Assembly: GCA_020850455.1 (NCBI GenBank)
Contig: JADZEQ010000001.1
Span: forward strand, 186,001 to 250,000
DNA: 64,000 nucleotides
Source of the DNA: Sphingomonadaceae bacterium
GTDB taxonomy: Bacteria; Pseudomonadota; Alphaproteobacteria; Sphingomonadales; Sphingomonadaceae
Direction of reading: 5' to 3'
The position numbers and the translations under genes are program-made. Position 1 is the stretch's first letter; every line of letters begins with the position of its first letter. This document shows positions 35,555 to 45,797 of the stretch, in pieces. The notes beneath the pieces are model-generated. The model worked only from the letters and a program-made list of their open reading frames with translations, was not told where the DNA came from and did not search any database.

Positions 35555-36927
35555 GCGGCGTTGCGCGCGCGGCTATTCACCTCTGCATTGAGCATCTCGG
35601 CCAGCAAAAAGGCCAGTTCCAGACTTTGCGCCGCATTGAGCCGTGGGTCGCAATGGGTGTGGTAGCGGTCGGCCAAATCCATCTGCGTCACATCAATCGC
35701 GCCGCCGGTGCATTCGGTGACATTCTGGCCGGTCATTTCGATATGGATGCCGCCTGCATGTGTCCCCTCTGCCCGGTGAATGGCGAAAAAGCCGCGCACT
35801 TCGGCCAAAATCCGTTCAAATGGCCGGGTTTTATAGCCATTATTGGTCTTGATGACATTGCCGTGCATCGGGTCGCATGACCAGACCACCGGATGCCCTT
35901 CCCGCGCCACCGCGCGGACAAGCGCGGGCAGCCCCGCCTCTATCTTGTCATGGCCATATCGGGTGATGAGCGTTATCCGCCCCGCCTCCCGCGCAGGATT
36001 GAGCGTATCGAGCAAGCCCAGCAAATTATCTGCGTCGAGGCTGGGGCCAACTTTCATGCCGATGGGGTTGCCGACACCGCGCAGAAATTCGACATGCGCG
36101 CTGCCGGTAAAGCGCGTCCTGTCGCCAATCCACAACATGTGTGCGCTGGTGTCATACCATTGGCCGGTCAGCGAATCCTGCCGCGTCAATGCCTGTTCAT
36201 AGGGGAGCAGCAGCGCCTCATGACTGGTATAAAAGCTCGCGGTCTTAATCTGCGGCACGCTGTCCGCATCAATCCCGCAGGCGGCCATGAAATCGAGCGC
36301 CTCGCTAATCCGGTTGGCGACATCCTTATACTGCGCGGTCCATGGGGATCGGCCCATGAAATCATGCGTCCAGGCGTTCACCTGCGCCAGATTTGCATAG
36401 CCCCCTTGCGCAAAGGCGCGCAGCAGGTTGAGCGTCGCGGCACTTTGCGAATAAGCGCGCACCATCCGCTGCGGGTCGGGCACGCGGCCTTCGGGGGTGA
36501 AGGCGATATCGTTGATGATGTCACCGCGATAGCTCGGCAGTTCGACGCCATCGATGCTTTCATTGTCGGCCGAACGCGGCTTGGCAAATTGCCCGGCCAT
36601 CCGCCCGACCTTTACCACCGGCATTTTGCCGGCAAAGGTCAGCACCACCGCCATTTGGAGGAGGACGCGGAACGTATCGCGGATGTTATTGGGGTGGAAT
36701 TCGGCAAAGCTTTCCGCACAATCGCCGCCCTGCAACAGGAAACCCTGCCCCGCCGCGACCTTGGCCAGATCCGCCGTCAAATTGCGTGCTTCACCCGCAA
36801 AAACCAGCGGGGGATAGCTGCCCAATTCGCCCGTCACCTTGTCGAGCGCCGCCTTGTCCGGCCAATGCGGCAATTGCCGCGCCTCTGCCAAAGTCCAGCT
36901 ATCAGGCGTCCAATTCGCCGCCACCAT
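35551..36927 (-). CDS. aroG: 3-deoxy-7-phosphoheptulonate synthase, class II
   Basis: This 458-aa plant-like (type II) DAHP synthase starts the shikimate pathway from PEP and erythrose-4-phosphate. Motifs are [94 protein letters not shown] and [24 protein letters not shown] precedes ATG 36927. It is a single gene, divergent from the second TonB receptor across 217 bases that hold no gene. Confidence 0.96.
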   Translation of the reverse strand: MVAANWTPDSWTLAEARQLPHWPDKAALDKVTGELGSYPPLVFAGEARNLTADLAKVAAGQGFLLQGGDCAESFAEFHPNNIRDTFRVLLQMAVVLTFAGKMPVVKVGRMAGQFAKPRSADNESIDGVELPSYRGDIINDIAFTPEGRVPDPQRMVRAYSQSAATLNLLRAFAQGGYANLAQVNAWTHDFMGRSPWTAQYKDVANRISEALDFMAACGIDADSVPQIKTASFYTSHEALLLPYEQALTRQDSLTGQWYDTSAHMLWIGDRTRFTGSAHVEFLRGVGNPIGMKVGPSLDADNLLGLLDTLNPAREAGRITLITRYGHDKIEAGLPALVRAVAREGHPVVWSCDPMHGNVIKTNNGYKTRPFERILAEVRGFFAIHRAEGTHAGGIHIEMTGQNVTECTGGAIDVTQMDLADRYHTHCDPRLNAAQSLELAFLLAEMLNAEVNSRARNAA

Positions 36928-37144
36928 CGCATCCTTTCAAAAAATTCACCGGCGCGCCTTACGCCAAAGCGCCGCTAAACCCAAATCGCCGCGCGATGCC
37001 AGTGCAATTTCGCTTGATACTATCATGATTCAGCTTTCAGTGCGGCCACATAATATTTTCATCTGGCTCACCTTCCGTTCACATTCTTGCGACAATAGGG
37101 CATCAGAGGCACCGACCAAAGATGTAGATTAACAGGAAGTCGCT

Positions 37145-39898
37145 TTGCTCCCCCTCCCCTCCCAATATATTTTCCGCAAATCCACCCCCCTCACCCTCGC
37201 GGCAATGCTGGCGCTGGCCAGCCCCGCATGGGCGCAGCAAGCCAACCCCGCGACGCCCCACGGGGATGCAGCGGGTGATGCAGCACCTGATGCAACAGAT
37301 GCCGACGATGCGGCATCGCCCGCAGCGCAGGATGATGGCGATGACGTCGAAGCGCAGCCGGGCGATATTGTCGTCACCGCCGCATCGGGGCGCGGCGCGG
37401 TTATTTCCGAAGTGCCCGCCGACCAGATACTCGATGCCAATGCGATAGCCAGTTACGGCGCGTCGAGCCTTGCCGAACTGGTGACATCGCTGTCGGCGCA
37501 AACACGCGCGGGCGGTGGGCGCGGCGCGGGCTTTCCCGTCCTGTTGGTGGAGGGGCGGCGCATTTCGGGCTTTGGTGAAATCCGCAACCTGCCGACCGAA
37601 GCGATCGAGCGGGTGGAAATATTCCCCGAAGAAGTCGCGCTCGATTATGGTTACCCCGCCGACCAGCGGGTGATGAACATCTTGCTCAAAGACGGCTTTG
37701 TCGCCTTCACCGGCGAAGCCGAAGCCGGGATAGCGACCGACGGTGGCCGCTGGAGCCATGATGAATCGATCGGCTATCTGCGCCTGACCGGGCGCGGGCG
37801 GCTCAACCTCACCCTCTCCCGCGAACAAAATAGCCCGCTGAACGAGGCGGAGCGGCAGATCATCCAGCCCACGACCAGCCAGCCGCTGACCAGCAATGGC
37901 ATTATCAGCGCGCCGGGTGGCGGCGAAATCGACCCGGCGCTCAGCGCGGCGGCGGGCCGACCGGTCGCGATGCTGCCGGTGCCGACAGGCGGCACCAGCC
38001 TGACCGATTTTGCGAGCGCGGCAGGCGATGCCATTGTGCCGATCGACCGTGGCCGCTTTCGCTCACTCAGCGCCGAAACGGGCAATTGGTCGTTGGATGG
38101 CAGTTTTGCGACGCCGATCAGCCAGACCATCGGCCTTTCGGTCAACCTGCGTTACGGCGAAACGTCGAGCGAGAGGTTGAACGGCCTGCCGGTCACCAGC
38201 GTTACCGTGCCGGTCGGCAACCCGGCATCCCCCTTTGCCAACCCGGTGCTGCTGAGCCGCGCCTTCAGCGGGCCATTGGTCAGCCGCACCGACGGCAGCA
38301 GCCTGCACGGCGGGTTCAGCAGCGACGGGCGGCTGGGGCGTTGGCGCTGGACGGTGACAGGCAATGCCGATTACACGACCAGCGATACCACCACCGACCG
38401 CGGGGTCGATGTCATCGCGCTGCAGGCGGCGATCAATGCCGGGGCCAACCCCTTCGCCACCGACCTCAGCGCCTTTGCCACCGCGCTCAGCCCTGACCTG
38501 TCGTCGAGTGACATATGGACAGGCAATAGCGCATTGGTACTGACCGGGCCTTTGTTCGACTTGCCCGCCGGGCGTGTCCGCCTGACGACCGAGGGTAATT
38601 ATGACTATTATTCGCTCGATGCCCGCTTCCAGCGCGGCGGCGTCAGTTCAGCGAGCGATTTGTCCCGCTCCATCTGGTCAGGCAGCGCCAATATCGATGT
38701 GCCAATTGCCGACCGCAATGGCGGTTTTTTGAGCGGCATTGGCGACCTGTCGTCGAATGCCCGGATTGCGCGGCGCGATGTCAGTGATTTTGGCACGTTG
38801 AACGGCATGACATGGGGGGTGAACTGGTCGCCCTTTGAACGGCTCCACCTGCTCGCCACATGGACCAATGTCGAAAATGCACCGAGCGTCCAGCAATTGG
38901 GGAACCCGACGCTGGTCACCCCCCTGGTCACGATTTTTGATTATAGCCGCAATGAAACCGTGTTGGCCGATGTTACGACCGGCGGTAATCCGGGGCTCAG
39001 CGCCGAACGCAACCGTGATTTTCGCGCCCAGGCAAGCTGGCGACCGATCAGCGAAACCGACCTTGCACTCAGCCTTACCTATGCACGCACGCGCAGTTTC
39101 GGAACGGTGGCGGCTTTTCCCGAATTGACGCCGGAAATCGAAGCCGCCTTCCCCGGCCGCGTGACCCGCGATGCGTCGGGCCGCATCATCGCGGTTGACC
39201 AGCGCAGCATCAATTATGACAGCGCCTTTGGCCGTCAGATCCGCTATGGCATCAGCTATAGCGAACGCATTGGTGGCAATGCCGAACCGGGACGCGGCGG
39301 TGGCCCGGGCGGCGGCCCGGGTGGCGGGCCAGGTGGCCCGGGCGGCAGACCAGGTGGCGCTGGCGGCGGCCCGCGTGGCCCCGGCGGACCGATGATGGGC
39401 ATGTTCGGCGGGCGCGGTGGCGGGCGCTGGGACATCAACCTCTATCACCTTGTCCGGTTGCAGGATGAAATATCGATCCGTTCCGGCCTGCCGACGCTCG
39501 ACCTGCTCGACGGTTCGGCGGTCGGCGCAAGCGGGGGCAGCCCGCGCCATGAAGTGGAATTGACCGGCGGCTGGTTCCTCAATGGTGTTGGCGTGCGATT
39601 GTTCGGGACATGGAAATCGGGCAGCCATGTTGATGGCGGGTCGACCGGCACGCGGCTTGATTTTTCGTCGACCTTTGTCGCTAGCGCGCGGATTTTCATG
39701 AATGTCGGGCAGCAGCAGCAATTTATCGAACGCTTCCCCTTCATGCGCAACGTGCGCATGCGGCTGGCCATCGACAATATTTTCAACGACCGACAGTCGG
39801 TGCGCGACCAAAATGGGCAAACCCCGCTGCGATACCAGCCCGCCTATCTGAACCCGGTTGGCCGGACGATTTCGTTCGAGATTCGCAAGCAATTTTGA
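37145..39898 (+). CDS. TonB-dependent receptor with Gly/Pro-rich insert
   Basis: This 917-aa outer-membrane protein starts at TTG 37145 after AGGAAG. The signal peptide ends ALASPAWAQ, and an acidic Ala/Asp-rich linker (about residues 25-70) precedes the TonB-box-like DIVVTAASG. A short plug with FPVLLVEGRRISGFGEIRNLPTEAIERVEIFPEE follows, then a barrel ending EIRKQF. Residues about 717-760 are almost wholly Gly/Pro/Arg (GGGPGGGPGG repeats), probably a long extracellular loop. The plug lacks the common LRGPQGTLYG form, so it is a divergent subfamily. The substrate is unknown. Confidence 0.88.
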   Translation: MLPLPSQYIFRKSTPLTLAAMLALASPAWAQQANPATPHGDAAGDAAPDATDADDAASPAAQDDGDDVEAQPGDIVVTAASGRGAVISEVPADQILDANAIASYGASSLAELVTSLSAQTRAGGGRGAGFPVLLVEGRRISGFGEIRNLPTEAIERVEIFPEEVALDYGYPADQRVMNILLKDGFVAFTGEAEAGIATDGGRWSHDESIGYLRLTGRGRLNLTLSREQNSPLNEAERQIIQPTTSQPLTSNGIISAPGGGEIDPALSAAAGRPVAMLPVPTGGTSLTDFASAAGDAIVPIDRGRFRSLSAETGNWSLDGSFATPISQTIGLSVNLRYGETSSERLNGLPVTSVTVPVGNPASPFANPVLLSRAFSGPLVSRTDGSSLHGGFSSDGRLGRWRWTVTGNADYTTSDTTTDRGVDVIALQAAINAGANPFATDLSAFATALSPDLSSSDIWTGNSALVLTGPLFDLPAGRVRLTTEGNYDYYSLDARFQRGGVSSASDLSRSIWSGSANIDVPIADRNGGFLSGIGDLSSNARIARRDVSDFGTLNGMTWGVNWSPFERLHLLATWTNVENAPSVQQLGNPTLVTPLVTIFDYSRNETVLADVTTGGNPGLSAERNRDFRAQASWRPISETDLALSLTYARTRSFGTVAAFPELTPEIEAAFPGRVTRDASGRIIAVDQRSINYDSAFGRQIRYGISYSERIGGNAEPGRGGGPGGGPGGGPGGPGGRPGGAGGGPRGPGGPMMGMFGGRGGGRWDINLYHLVRLQDEISIRSGLPTLDLLDGSAVGASGGSPRHEVELTGGWFLNGVGVRLFGTWKSGSHVDGGSTGTRLDFSSTFVASARIFMNVGQQQQFIERFPFMRNVRMRLAIDNIFNDRQSVRDQNGQTPLRYQPAYLNPVGRTISFEIRKQF

Positions 39899-39955
39899 TG
39901 GGTCGATGGTGCGCGCGGGCGTTGACGGCACCGCCGCAATCGGCACTATGGGTGG

Positions 39956-40618
39956 ATGGAAGCTGCATTCGCCCCCTTCATCCTGCCCGCCGCCATCGCG
40001 GTCATCGCCGCCACCAGTTTCGTCGCACGGGGCCGCTGGCTACGGCTCGGCCTCTCGGTCGCGGGGCTGTTGCTGGTGGCAGAGGGGCTGGTCGCCAACC
40101 GGCCGCCATCGGTTGCGATGCTCGGCGGATTATTGAGCATCATCAATATCTTCGCACTCACCCAACCCTTGCTCAGCCGCCGCAAGCTGGGCGAAGAGGG
40201 GGCGTTGCTACGCGCCCGCCACCTGCCGATGCTGACCGCCGCCGATGTGCGCCGCTTGCTCGATGAGGGGAGCTTTACCAATGCGCGCGCGGGCGACGTG
40301 CTGATGCGGGAGGGGGCGGTTAGCCAGTCGCTCCAATTTCTGGTCAGCGGCACGGCGGCGGTGACGGTCGCCGATGCCATCGTCGGGCGGATCGATGCAG
40401 GCGATTTACTGGGGGAAGCATGCCTGATCCCCGACGGACGCGCGAGCGCCAGCGTGCGGATCGCCAGCGACACCGCGCGGCTGTGGTTCATCCCCAGCGA
40501 CCGGCTCCACGCATTTCTGGGTGCCAACCCCCGCATCGCAGAGGCGTTGGCGCAAGCATCGCTCGCCGCGCTCCAAGCCAAGCTGGACGGCGCCAATCGG
40601 GAAAGGCTGGATGATTAG
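39956..40618 (+). CDS. Membrane cyclic-nucleotide-binding domain protein (Popeye-like layout)
   Basis: This 220-aa protein has three closely spaced membrane segments (about residues 7-23, 30-46, 53-71). A cNMP-binding-type beta barrel follows: LPMLTAADVRRLLDEGSFTNARAGDVLMREGAVSQSLQFLVSGTAAV, then GRIDAGDLLGEACLIPDGRASASVRIASDTARLWFIP. GDLLGEACL stands where the phosphate-binding cassette FGE.AL occurs, but the classical RTATVRA part is only partly kept (ASASVRI). Three TM helices before such a domain is the layout of Popeye proteins. Ligand binding is unproven. It overlaps the convergent aldehyde dehydrogenase gene by 4 bases. Confidence 0.75.
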   Translation: MEAAFAPFILPAAIAVIAATSFVARGRWLRLGLSVAGLLLVAEGLVANRPPSVAMLGGLLSIINIFALTQPLLSRRKLGEEGALLRARHLPMLTAADVRRLLDEGSFTNARAGDVLMREGAVSQSLQFLVSGTAAVTVADAIVGRIDAGDLLGEACLIPDGRASASVRIASDTARLWFIPSDRLHAFLGANPRIAEALAQASLAALQAKLDGANRERLDD

Positions 40619-42051
40619 CGCCGCCGGATGAGCAGGTTCCGGATCTCGCTCATATCCTCCATCGCAAAGCGCACCCCTTCGCGGCCCAGCCCCGAATCCT
40701 TGACCCCGCCATAAGGCATATTGTCGACGCGGAAACTCGACACATCATTGACGCAGATGCCGCCAACATCCAGCCGGTCCCACGCGCGCATAACCTGTTG
40801 AATATTATCGGTGAACAGCCCGGCCTGCAGGCCAAATTTGCTGTCATTCACTTCGTCGAGCGCGGCGTCCCAATCGGTAAATTTGGACAAAATCACCACC
40901 GGGCCAAAGGCTTCTTCGCGATAAAGGTCAGCATCCCGCCCCACATTATCGAGCAAGCAGGCATCAAGCATATTGCCATGGCATGCCCCCCCGGCGAGCA
41001 GATTGGCACCGCCCGCGACCGCGGCATCGACCCAGTTTTTGAGGCGCTGTGCCTCCTTTTCGCTGATCATCGGGCCGATGAAGGTCTTGCGATCCTTGGG
41101 GTCGCCCGACACCAAAGTCTTGACCCGCGCGACCAGCATGTCGCGGAACTGGTCATAAATATCGGCGTGGATGATGACCCGCTGCACATGGATGCAGCTT
41201 TGCCCCGATTGATAATAGCCGCCGAAGATGATCCGTTCGAGCGCGTGGTGCAGGTCAGCATCCTTGTCGACCACCACCGCCGCATTGCCGCCGAGTTCGA
41301 GCACGACCTTTTTCTTGCCCGCGCGGGCCTTCAAATCCCAGCCAACGCCCGGCGACCCCGTAAAGGACAGGAGTTTCAGCCGTTCGTCGGTGGTGAATAA
41401 ATCCGCCCCGTCGCGGCTGGCGGGCAGCACCGAAAATGCCCCCTCCGGCAGATCGCATTCTGCCAGCACTTCCCCCATGATAATCGCGCCGAGCGGGGTC
41501 AGCGATGCCGGTTTCATGACAAAGGGGCAACCGATGGCAATCGCCGGCGCGACCTTGTGCGCGGCGAGGTTGAGCGGGAAATTAAACGGTGAGATAAAAC
41601 TGCACGGGCCGATCGGGACGCGCCGCCACATGCCAATATAGCCCTTGGCGCGCGGGCTAATGTCGAGCGGCTGCACCTCTCCATAGTTGCGCGTCGCCTC
41701 CTCTGCCGCGATGCGAAAGGTATCGATCAGGCGGTTCACCTCCCCCTCCGCATCGGCGATGGGCTTGCCCGCCTCCACACATAAAGCATAGGCGAGCTCG
41801 TCAAACCGTTCCCGAAAGCGTGCGACACAATGGTCGAGCACCGCTTGGCGTTCATAGCTCGCCATTTCGGCCATGGGTTCCGCCGCACGCACCGCCCCGG
41901 CGATGGCCTCATCAATGATCGCGGGTGTGGCGAGCGCCGTACGAAACGCAACCTCGCCCGTATATTTGTCGCGCACCGCCAAATCGGCGTTGGGCTGCAC
42001 CGCTTTGTTGTTGAGATATAGCGGGTAGGTGTCGTTCAAGCGCACATGCAT
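40615..42051 (-). CDS. NAD(P)-dependent aldehyde dehydrogenase
   Basis: This 478-aa member of the ALDH superfamily has SFISPFNFPLNLAAHKVAPAIAIGCPFVMKPA, LLSFTGSPGVGWDLKARAGKKKVVLELGGNAAVVV (catalytic Glu in LELGG) and GQSCIHVQRV (catalytic Cys). EEAFGPVV and the C-terminal GGVKDSGLGREGVRFAMEDM also match. It most resembles the lactaldehyde/phosphonoacetaldehyde/non-phosphorylating GAPDH group, and the substrate is not certain. ATG 42051 was chosen over 42078. It follows the acetolactate synthase-like gene with a REP-like palindrome between, so both may share one transcript. Confidence 0.9.
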   Translation of the reverse strand: MHVRLNDTYPLYLNNKAVQPNADLAVRDKYTGEVAFRTALATPAIIDEAIAGAVRAAEPMAEMASYERQAVLDHCVARFRERFDELAYALCVEAGKPIADAEGEVNRLIDTFRIAAEEATRNYGEVQPLDISPRAKGYIGMWRRVPIGPCSFISPFNFPLNLAAHKVAPAIAIGCPFVMKPASLTPLGAIIMGEVLAECDLPEGAFSVLPASRDGADLFTTDERLKLLSFTGSPGVGWDLKARAGKKKVVLELGGNAAVVVDKDADLHHALERIIFGGYYQSGQSCIHVQRVIIHADIYDQFRDMLVARVKTLVSGDPKDRKTFIGPMISEKEAQRLKNWVDAAVAGGANLLAGGACHGNMLDACLLDNVGRDADLYREEAFGPVVILSKFTDWDAALDEVNDSKFGLQAGLFTDNIQQVMRAWDRLDVGGICVNDVSSFRVDNMPYGGVKDSGLGREGVRFAMEDMSEIRNLLIRRR

Positions 42052-42072
42052 TCTCCAACTTACGCAACCATC

Positions 42073-42100
42073 TGTCATCCCCGCGAAGGCGGGGATGACA
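42073..42100. repeat. REP-like perfect inverted repeat
   Basis: TGTCATCCCCGC (42073-42084)-GAAG-GCGGGGATGACA (42089-42100) is a 12-bp perfect stem. This GATGACN-type GC-rich palindrome is a familiar dispersed extragenic repeat in alphaproteobacteria. It sits between two co-directional genes and could stop exonucleases or attenuate transcription. Confidence 0.8.
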
Positions 42101-42108
42101 TAACCCCC

Positions 42109-43779
42109 CTACAAAGCCTTGCTCAACGCCTTGATATCCTTGTTCAAAATCTGGTCATTTTCGGTGTAATCGACCGGACAATCGATCAAATGGACGCCCG
42201 GCGTATCGCGGCAATGCGCCAATAATTCCGCCAGATGCGCCGCGCTTTCGACCCTATGGCCATGCGCGCCATAGCTTTCGGCATATTTGACGAAATCGGG
42301 GTTGCCATAGGTCAGACCAAAATCGACAAAACCCATATTGGCCTGTTTCCAGCGGATCATGCCATAAGCATCGTCGCGCAGGATCAGGATGGTGATGTTA
42401 AGTTTCAGGCGGACCGCCGTCTCCATCTCCTGACTGTTCATCATGAAGCCACCATCACCGCAGATCGCCATCACCTTGCGGTCGGGATAAACCATCGCCG
42501 ACATCATCGCGCTGGGCAGCCCCGCGCCCATGGTGGCGAGCGCATTGTCGAGCAGCACCGTGTTCGGGCGATAGGCGGTATAACCGCGCGCGAACCAGAT
42601 TTTATACACCCCATTGTCGAGGCAGATGATGCCATCGTCGGGCATCGTCGCGCGCACTTGGCTGACGAGATGCGGCGGGAAAATCGGGAAACGCGCATCG
42701 CCCGACAGGCTCGATGTATGCGCCACCTCTGCCGCACGATAGGCGAGCATATGGTCAAACGACCAACCACCCGATGGAACAATATCTTCCTTCATCTGCC
42801 AGATGGCGTTGGCAATATCGCCAATCACCTCAATCGACGGGAAATAAACCGGGTCCACCTCTGCCGATTTGGTCGAGATATGGATGACCGTCGGCCCACC
42901 GGCGCGCATAAAAAATGGGGGTTTTTCAATAACATCATGGCCAATGTTGACGATGCAGTCAGCATCTTCGACCGCGCGGTGGACAAAATCCCCCGCCGAC
43001 AGCGCGGCGCAGCCCAGGAATTTCGGGTGACGTTCGTCGATCACCCCCTTGCCCAATTGGGTGGTCAAAAAGGGGATACCGGTCTTTTCAACAAACTGCA
43101 GGAGCATCCGCCCGGTCATCGTCCGGTTGGCCCCCGCGCCAATCACCAGCAATGGCGATTTGGCATTTTCCAGCGCAGTGACCGCCGCGCGCACCGCCTT
43201 GGGGTCGGCGGAGGGCCGGCGCGCAATTGAACGCGCGATCGGCACCGAATCGGTATGTTCGTCGGCAATATCTTCGGGCAATTCAATGTGCACCGCACCG
43301 GGCTTTTCCTCCTCCGCGAGGCGAAAGGCTTCGCGCACCCGGCTGGGGATATTGTCGGACGACTGCATCTGGTGGGTATATTTGGTGATCGGCTGCATCA
43401 TCGACACGACGTCGAGGATCTGAAAACGCCCCTGTTTCGACTTTTTGATCGGTTTCTGCCCGGTGATCATCAGCATCGGCATACCGCCGAGCGTTGCATA
43501 GGCAGCCGCGGTCACAAAATTGGTCGCACCCGGCCCCAATGTCGCGATGCACACGCCGGTCTTGCCGGTGTGGCGGCCATAGGTTGCGGCCATAAAGCCC
43601 GCCCCCTGCTCATGGCGGGTCAGGATAAGCTTGATCTTTTTGGAGCGGGAGAGCGAATCGAGAAAGTCGAGGTTTTCCTCCCCCGGCACGCCGAAAATAT
43701 ATTCGACCCCCTCTTGCTCCAGACATTCGATAAACAGATCAGACGCTTTTTTGCCTGCATGGTTGGCGTCATTGGCCAT
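42109..43779 (-). CDS. Acetolactate synthase large-subunit-like, ThDP-dependent enzyme
   Basis: This 556-aa protein has the ThDP enzyme layout. The Pyr domain shows YIFGVPGEENLDF (catalytic Glu) and LTRHEQGAGFMAATYGRHTGKTG. A central domain and a PP domain with CGDGGFMMNSQEMETAVRLKLNITILILRDDAYGMI (ThDP/Mg site) follow. It looks like the catabolic AlsS form, which condenses two pyruvates to acetolactate, or a relative; no regulatory small subunit or branched-chain genes are adjacent. Pairing with an aldehyde dehydrogenase suggests a carbon-overflow or C2/C3 aldehyde pathway, which is inference. Confidence 0.88.
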   Translation of the reverse strand: MANDANHAGKKASDLFIECLEQEGVEYIFGVPGEENLDFLDSLSRSKKIKLILTRHEQGAGFMAATYGRHTGKTGVCIATLGPGATNFVTAAAYATLGGMPMLMITGQKPIKKSKQGRFQILDVVSMMQPITKYTHQMQSSDNIPSRVREAFRLAEEEKPGAVHIELPEDIADEHTDSVPIARSIARRPSADPKAVRAAVTALENAKSPLLVIGAGANRTMTGRMLLQFVEKTGIPFLTTQLGKGVIDERHPKFLGCAALSAGDFVHRAVEDADCIVNIGHDVIEKPPFFMRAGGPTVIHISTKSAEVDPVYFPSIEVIGDIANAIWQMKEDIVPSGGWSFDHMLAYRAAEVAHTSSLSGDARFPIFPPHLVSQVRATMPDDGIICLDNGVYKIWFARGYTAYRPNTVLLDNALATMGAGLPSAMMSAMVYPDRKVMAICGDGGFMMNSQEMETAVRLKLNITILILRDDAYGMIRWKQANMGFVDFGLTYGNPDFVKYAESYGAHGHRVESAAHLAELLAHCRDTPGVHLIDCPVDYTENDQILNKDIKALSKAL

Positions 43780-43926
43780 TGGTCGCTCCCTCCCCCAGCA
43801 CGAACGTCACAGCGTCCGCGCATCTATCTGGTTTTGCGATCCCGAATGCGGCTGGTGGCGCTGTCGGCCCCCTTTCCCGCTTTGCCTCTGCCTAAGCCTT
43901 TCAGGGGCGAGAGTCACCCCTTTGTA

Positions 43927-45759
43927 TCAGCTATCTATATCGAACAAATCGGCCAGTTGATCGACCATCGCGCCGCCCAATTGTTCGGCATCCATGATTG
44001 TCACCGCGCGGCTGTACCAGCGTGTCACATCATGGCCGATGCCGATGGCGATCAGCTCGACGGGCGATTTATTTTCAATCCAGCCAATGACTTGGCGCAA
44101 ATGTTGGTCGAGATAGCCGCTGGAGTTCACGCTGAGCGTTGAATCATCGACCGGCGAGCCATCCGAAATGACCATCAAAATCTTGCGATCTTCGTTGCGG
44201 TGGGCGATGCGCGCATGCGCCCATTTGAGCGCCTCCCCATCGATATTTTCCTTGAGCAAGCCTTCGCGCATCATCAGCCCCAGACTGTTGCGCGCGCGGC
44301 GATAGGGTTCATCGGCCGGCTTAAAGAGGATGTGGCGCACATCATTGAGCCGCCCCGGTTGCACCGGGCGACCGGCGGCCAGCCAATCCTCGCGCGATTG
44401 GCCACCCTTCCACGTGCGGGTGGTGAAGCCCAAAATTTCCACCTTCACCCCGACGCGTTCGAGCGTGCGGGCCAAAATATCGGCGCAAATGGCGGCAATC
44501 GAAATCGGCCGCCCGCGCATCGAACCACTATTGTCGATGAGGAGGGTGACGATGGTATCCTTGAAATCGGTATCGCGTTCAACCTTGTAGGAGAGGGAGA
44601 GCATCGGGTTGGCGATGACCCGCGCCAACCGCGCAGCGTCGAGCGTCCCTTCATCCTGGTCAAAATCCCACGCGCGGTTTTGCTGCGCCATCAACCGGCG
44701 CTGCAAGCGGTTGGCGAGCCGCGTCACCGCCGATTGCAACGGCACCAATTGCTGGTCGAGGAAGCCGCGCAGCCGGGCCAATTCCTCCTCATCACAAAGG
44801 TCGAGCGCCCCGACCACTTCATCATGCGCGTGCGTGAAAATCTTGTAATTGAAATCGGGGATGTCGATGTGCGGGCGGTTGGGGCGCACCGGCATCGGTG
44901 CCTCATCCCCCATATCGCCCATCGCATCCTCTTCGCCGTCATCCATCCCGTCGATGTCGACGTCGCTTTCCTCCGCCTCCCCCGTTTCGCCCTCACCGCT
45001 CTGGACACGCGCCTCCATCTCAGCGGCGGCACCTTGCTGATCCTCCTCCCCATCTTCGCTCTCGTCGGGGTTATCCTGTTGATTTTCGGCGTCTTCGTCC
45101 GCATCACCGGTATCAAATGGCAAATCAGCCTGCACCAGGTCGAGGTGCTGCAACAGGCGCATCATCTGTTGGCCATAGGCCGCCTGATCGTCGATCAGCA
45201 TTGCCAGCAGGTCAAAGTCACCGCCGCCGCGCGCCTGCAAATCCGCTTGCACCAGCGCCAGCCCATCGGCCGCACAATCGGGCACCGGCAGGTCAGCCAG
45301 CCCGGCGCGCAACAATAGTTCGAGCGCGCTGCTGACCGGCACTTCATCCGCCGAAGCCGCGCGCGAAATGGGGTCGCTGGCAAAACGCTGCGCTGCCTCT
45401 GCCACCAGATTGTCGCGCAGCCCCTGCATCCGTCGCGCGCCGAGCGCGGCAACCCGCGCATCCTCCATCCGGTCAAATGCCGCCCCGGCCAGCGGTTCGC
45501 TGGGGCGCAGCCGGTTGTGCACAGCAGCGTCATGATGTTTGAGGCGCAGCGCCAGCGCATCCGCCTGCCCACGTGCAACCGCCACATCATCGCGCGGCAG
45601 GGTGCGCGATGGCGCGTTGACCTTTACCCCCTTGCCCACCGCGTGCGGCGCATCACTGGTAAAGCCAACCTCCACCTCCGGCTCGCCCGACAGCGCGCGC
45701 GCAGCGCCGGTCAGCACATTTTTGAAATCATCAATGGGCAGCCGCTGGCTCATGCGCAC
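43927..45759 (-). CDS. cobT: CobT-type VWA protein (cobaltochelatase subunit homologue)
   Basis: This 610-aa protein has an N-terminal conserved domain and an acidic linker (about residues 215-290, Asp/Glu/Gln-rich). Its C-terminal von Willebrand A domain has the MIDAS motif [13 protein letters not shown] and the CobT-type block [20 protein letters not shown]. In cobalamin producers CobT forms the AAA+/VWA part of the aerobic cobaltochelatase with CobS and CobN. CobN and other cob genes are not in this window, so the function may differ. Two starts (45759, 45753) are possible. A cobS homologue is 1.7 kb upstream on the same strand. Confidence 0.9.
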   Translation of the reverse strand: MRMSQRLPIDDFKNVLTGAARALSGEPEVEVGFTSDAPHAVGKGVKVNAPSRTLPRDDVAVARGQADALALRLKHHDAAVHNRLRPSEPLAGAAFDRMEDARVAALGARRMQGLRDNLVAEAAQRFASDPISRAASADEVPVSSALELLLRAGLADLPVPDCAADGLALVQADLQARGGGDFDLLAMLIDDQAAYGQQMMRLLQHLDLVQADLPFDTGDADEDAENQQDNPDESEDGEEDQQGAAAEMEARVQSGEGETGEAEESDVDIDGMDDGEEDAMGDMGDEAPMPVRPNRPHIDIPDFNYKIFTHAHDEVVGALDLCDEEELARLRGFLDQQLVPLQSAVTRLANRLQRRLMAQQNRAWDFDQDEGTLDAARLARVIANPMLSLSYKVERDTDFKDTIVTLLIDNSGSMRGRPISIAAICADILARTLERVGVKVEILGFTTRTWKGGQSREDWLAAGRPVQPGRLNDVRHILFKPADEPYRRARNSLGLMMREGLLKENIDGEALKWAHARIAHRNEDRKILMVISDGSPVDDSTLSVNSSGYLDQHLRQVIGWIENKSPVELIAIGIGHDVTRWYSRAVTIMDAEQLGGAMVDQLADLFDIDS

Positions 45760-45797
45760 CGCCTTATGCGGCGCGCGGCATTAGGTGAAGCGTAAAA

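Noticed and set aside
38678-39946. 422-aa minus-strand frame
   Set aside because: It is antisense to the second TonB receptor; its Ala/Thr-rich runs are the reverse complement of the Gly/Pro insert.
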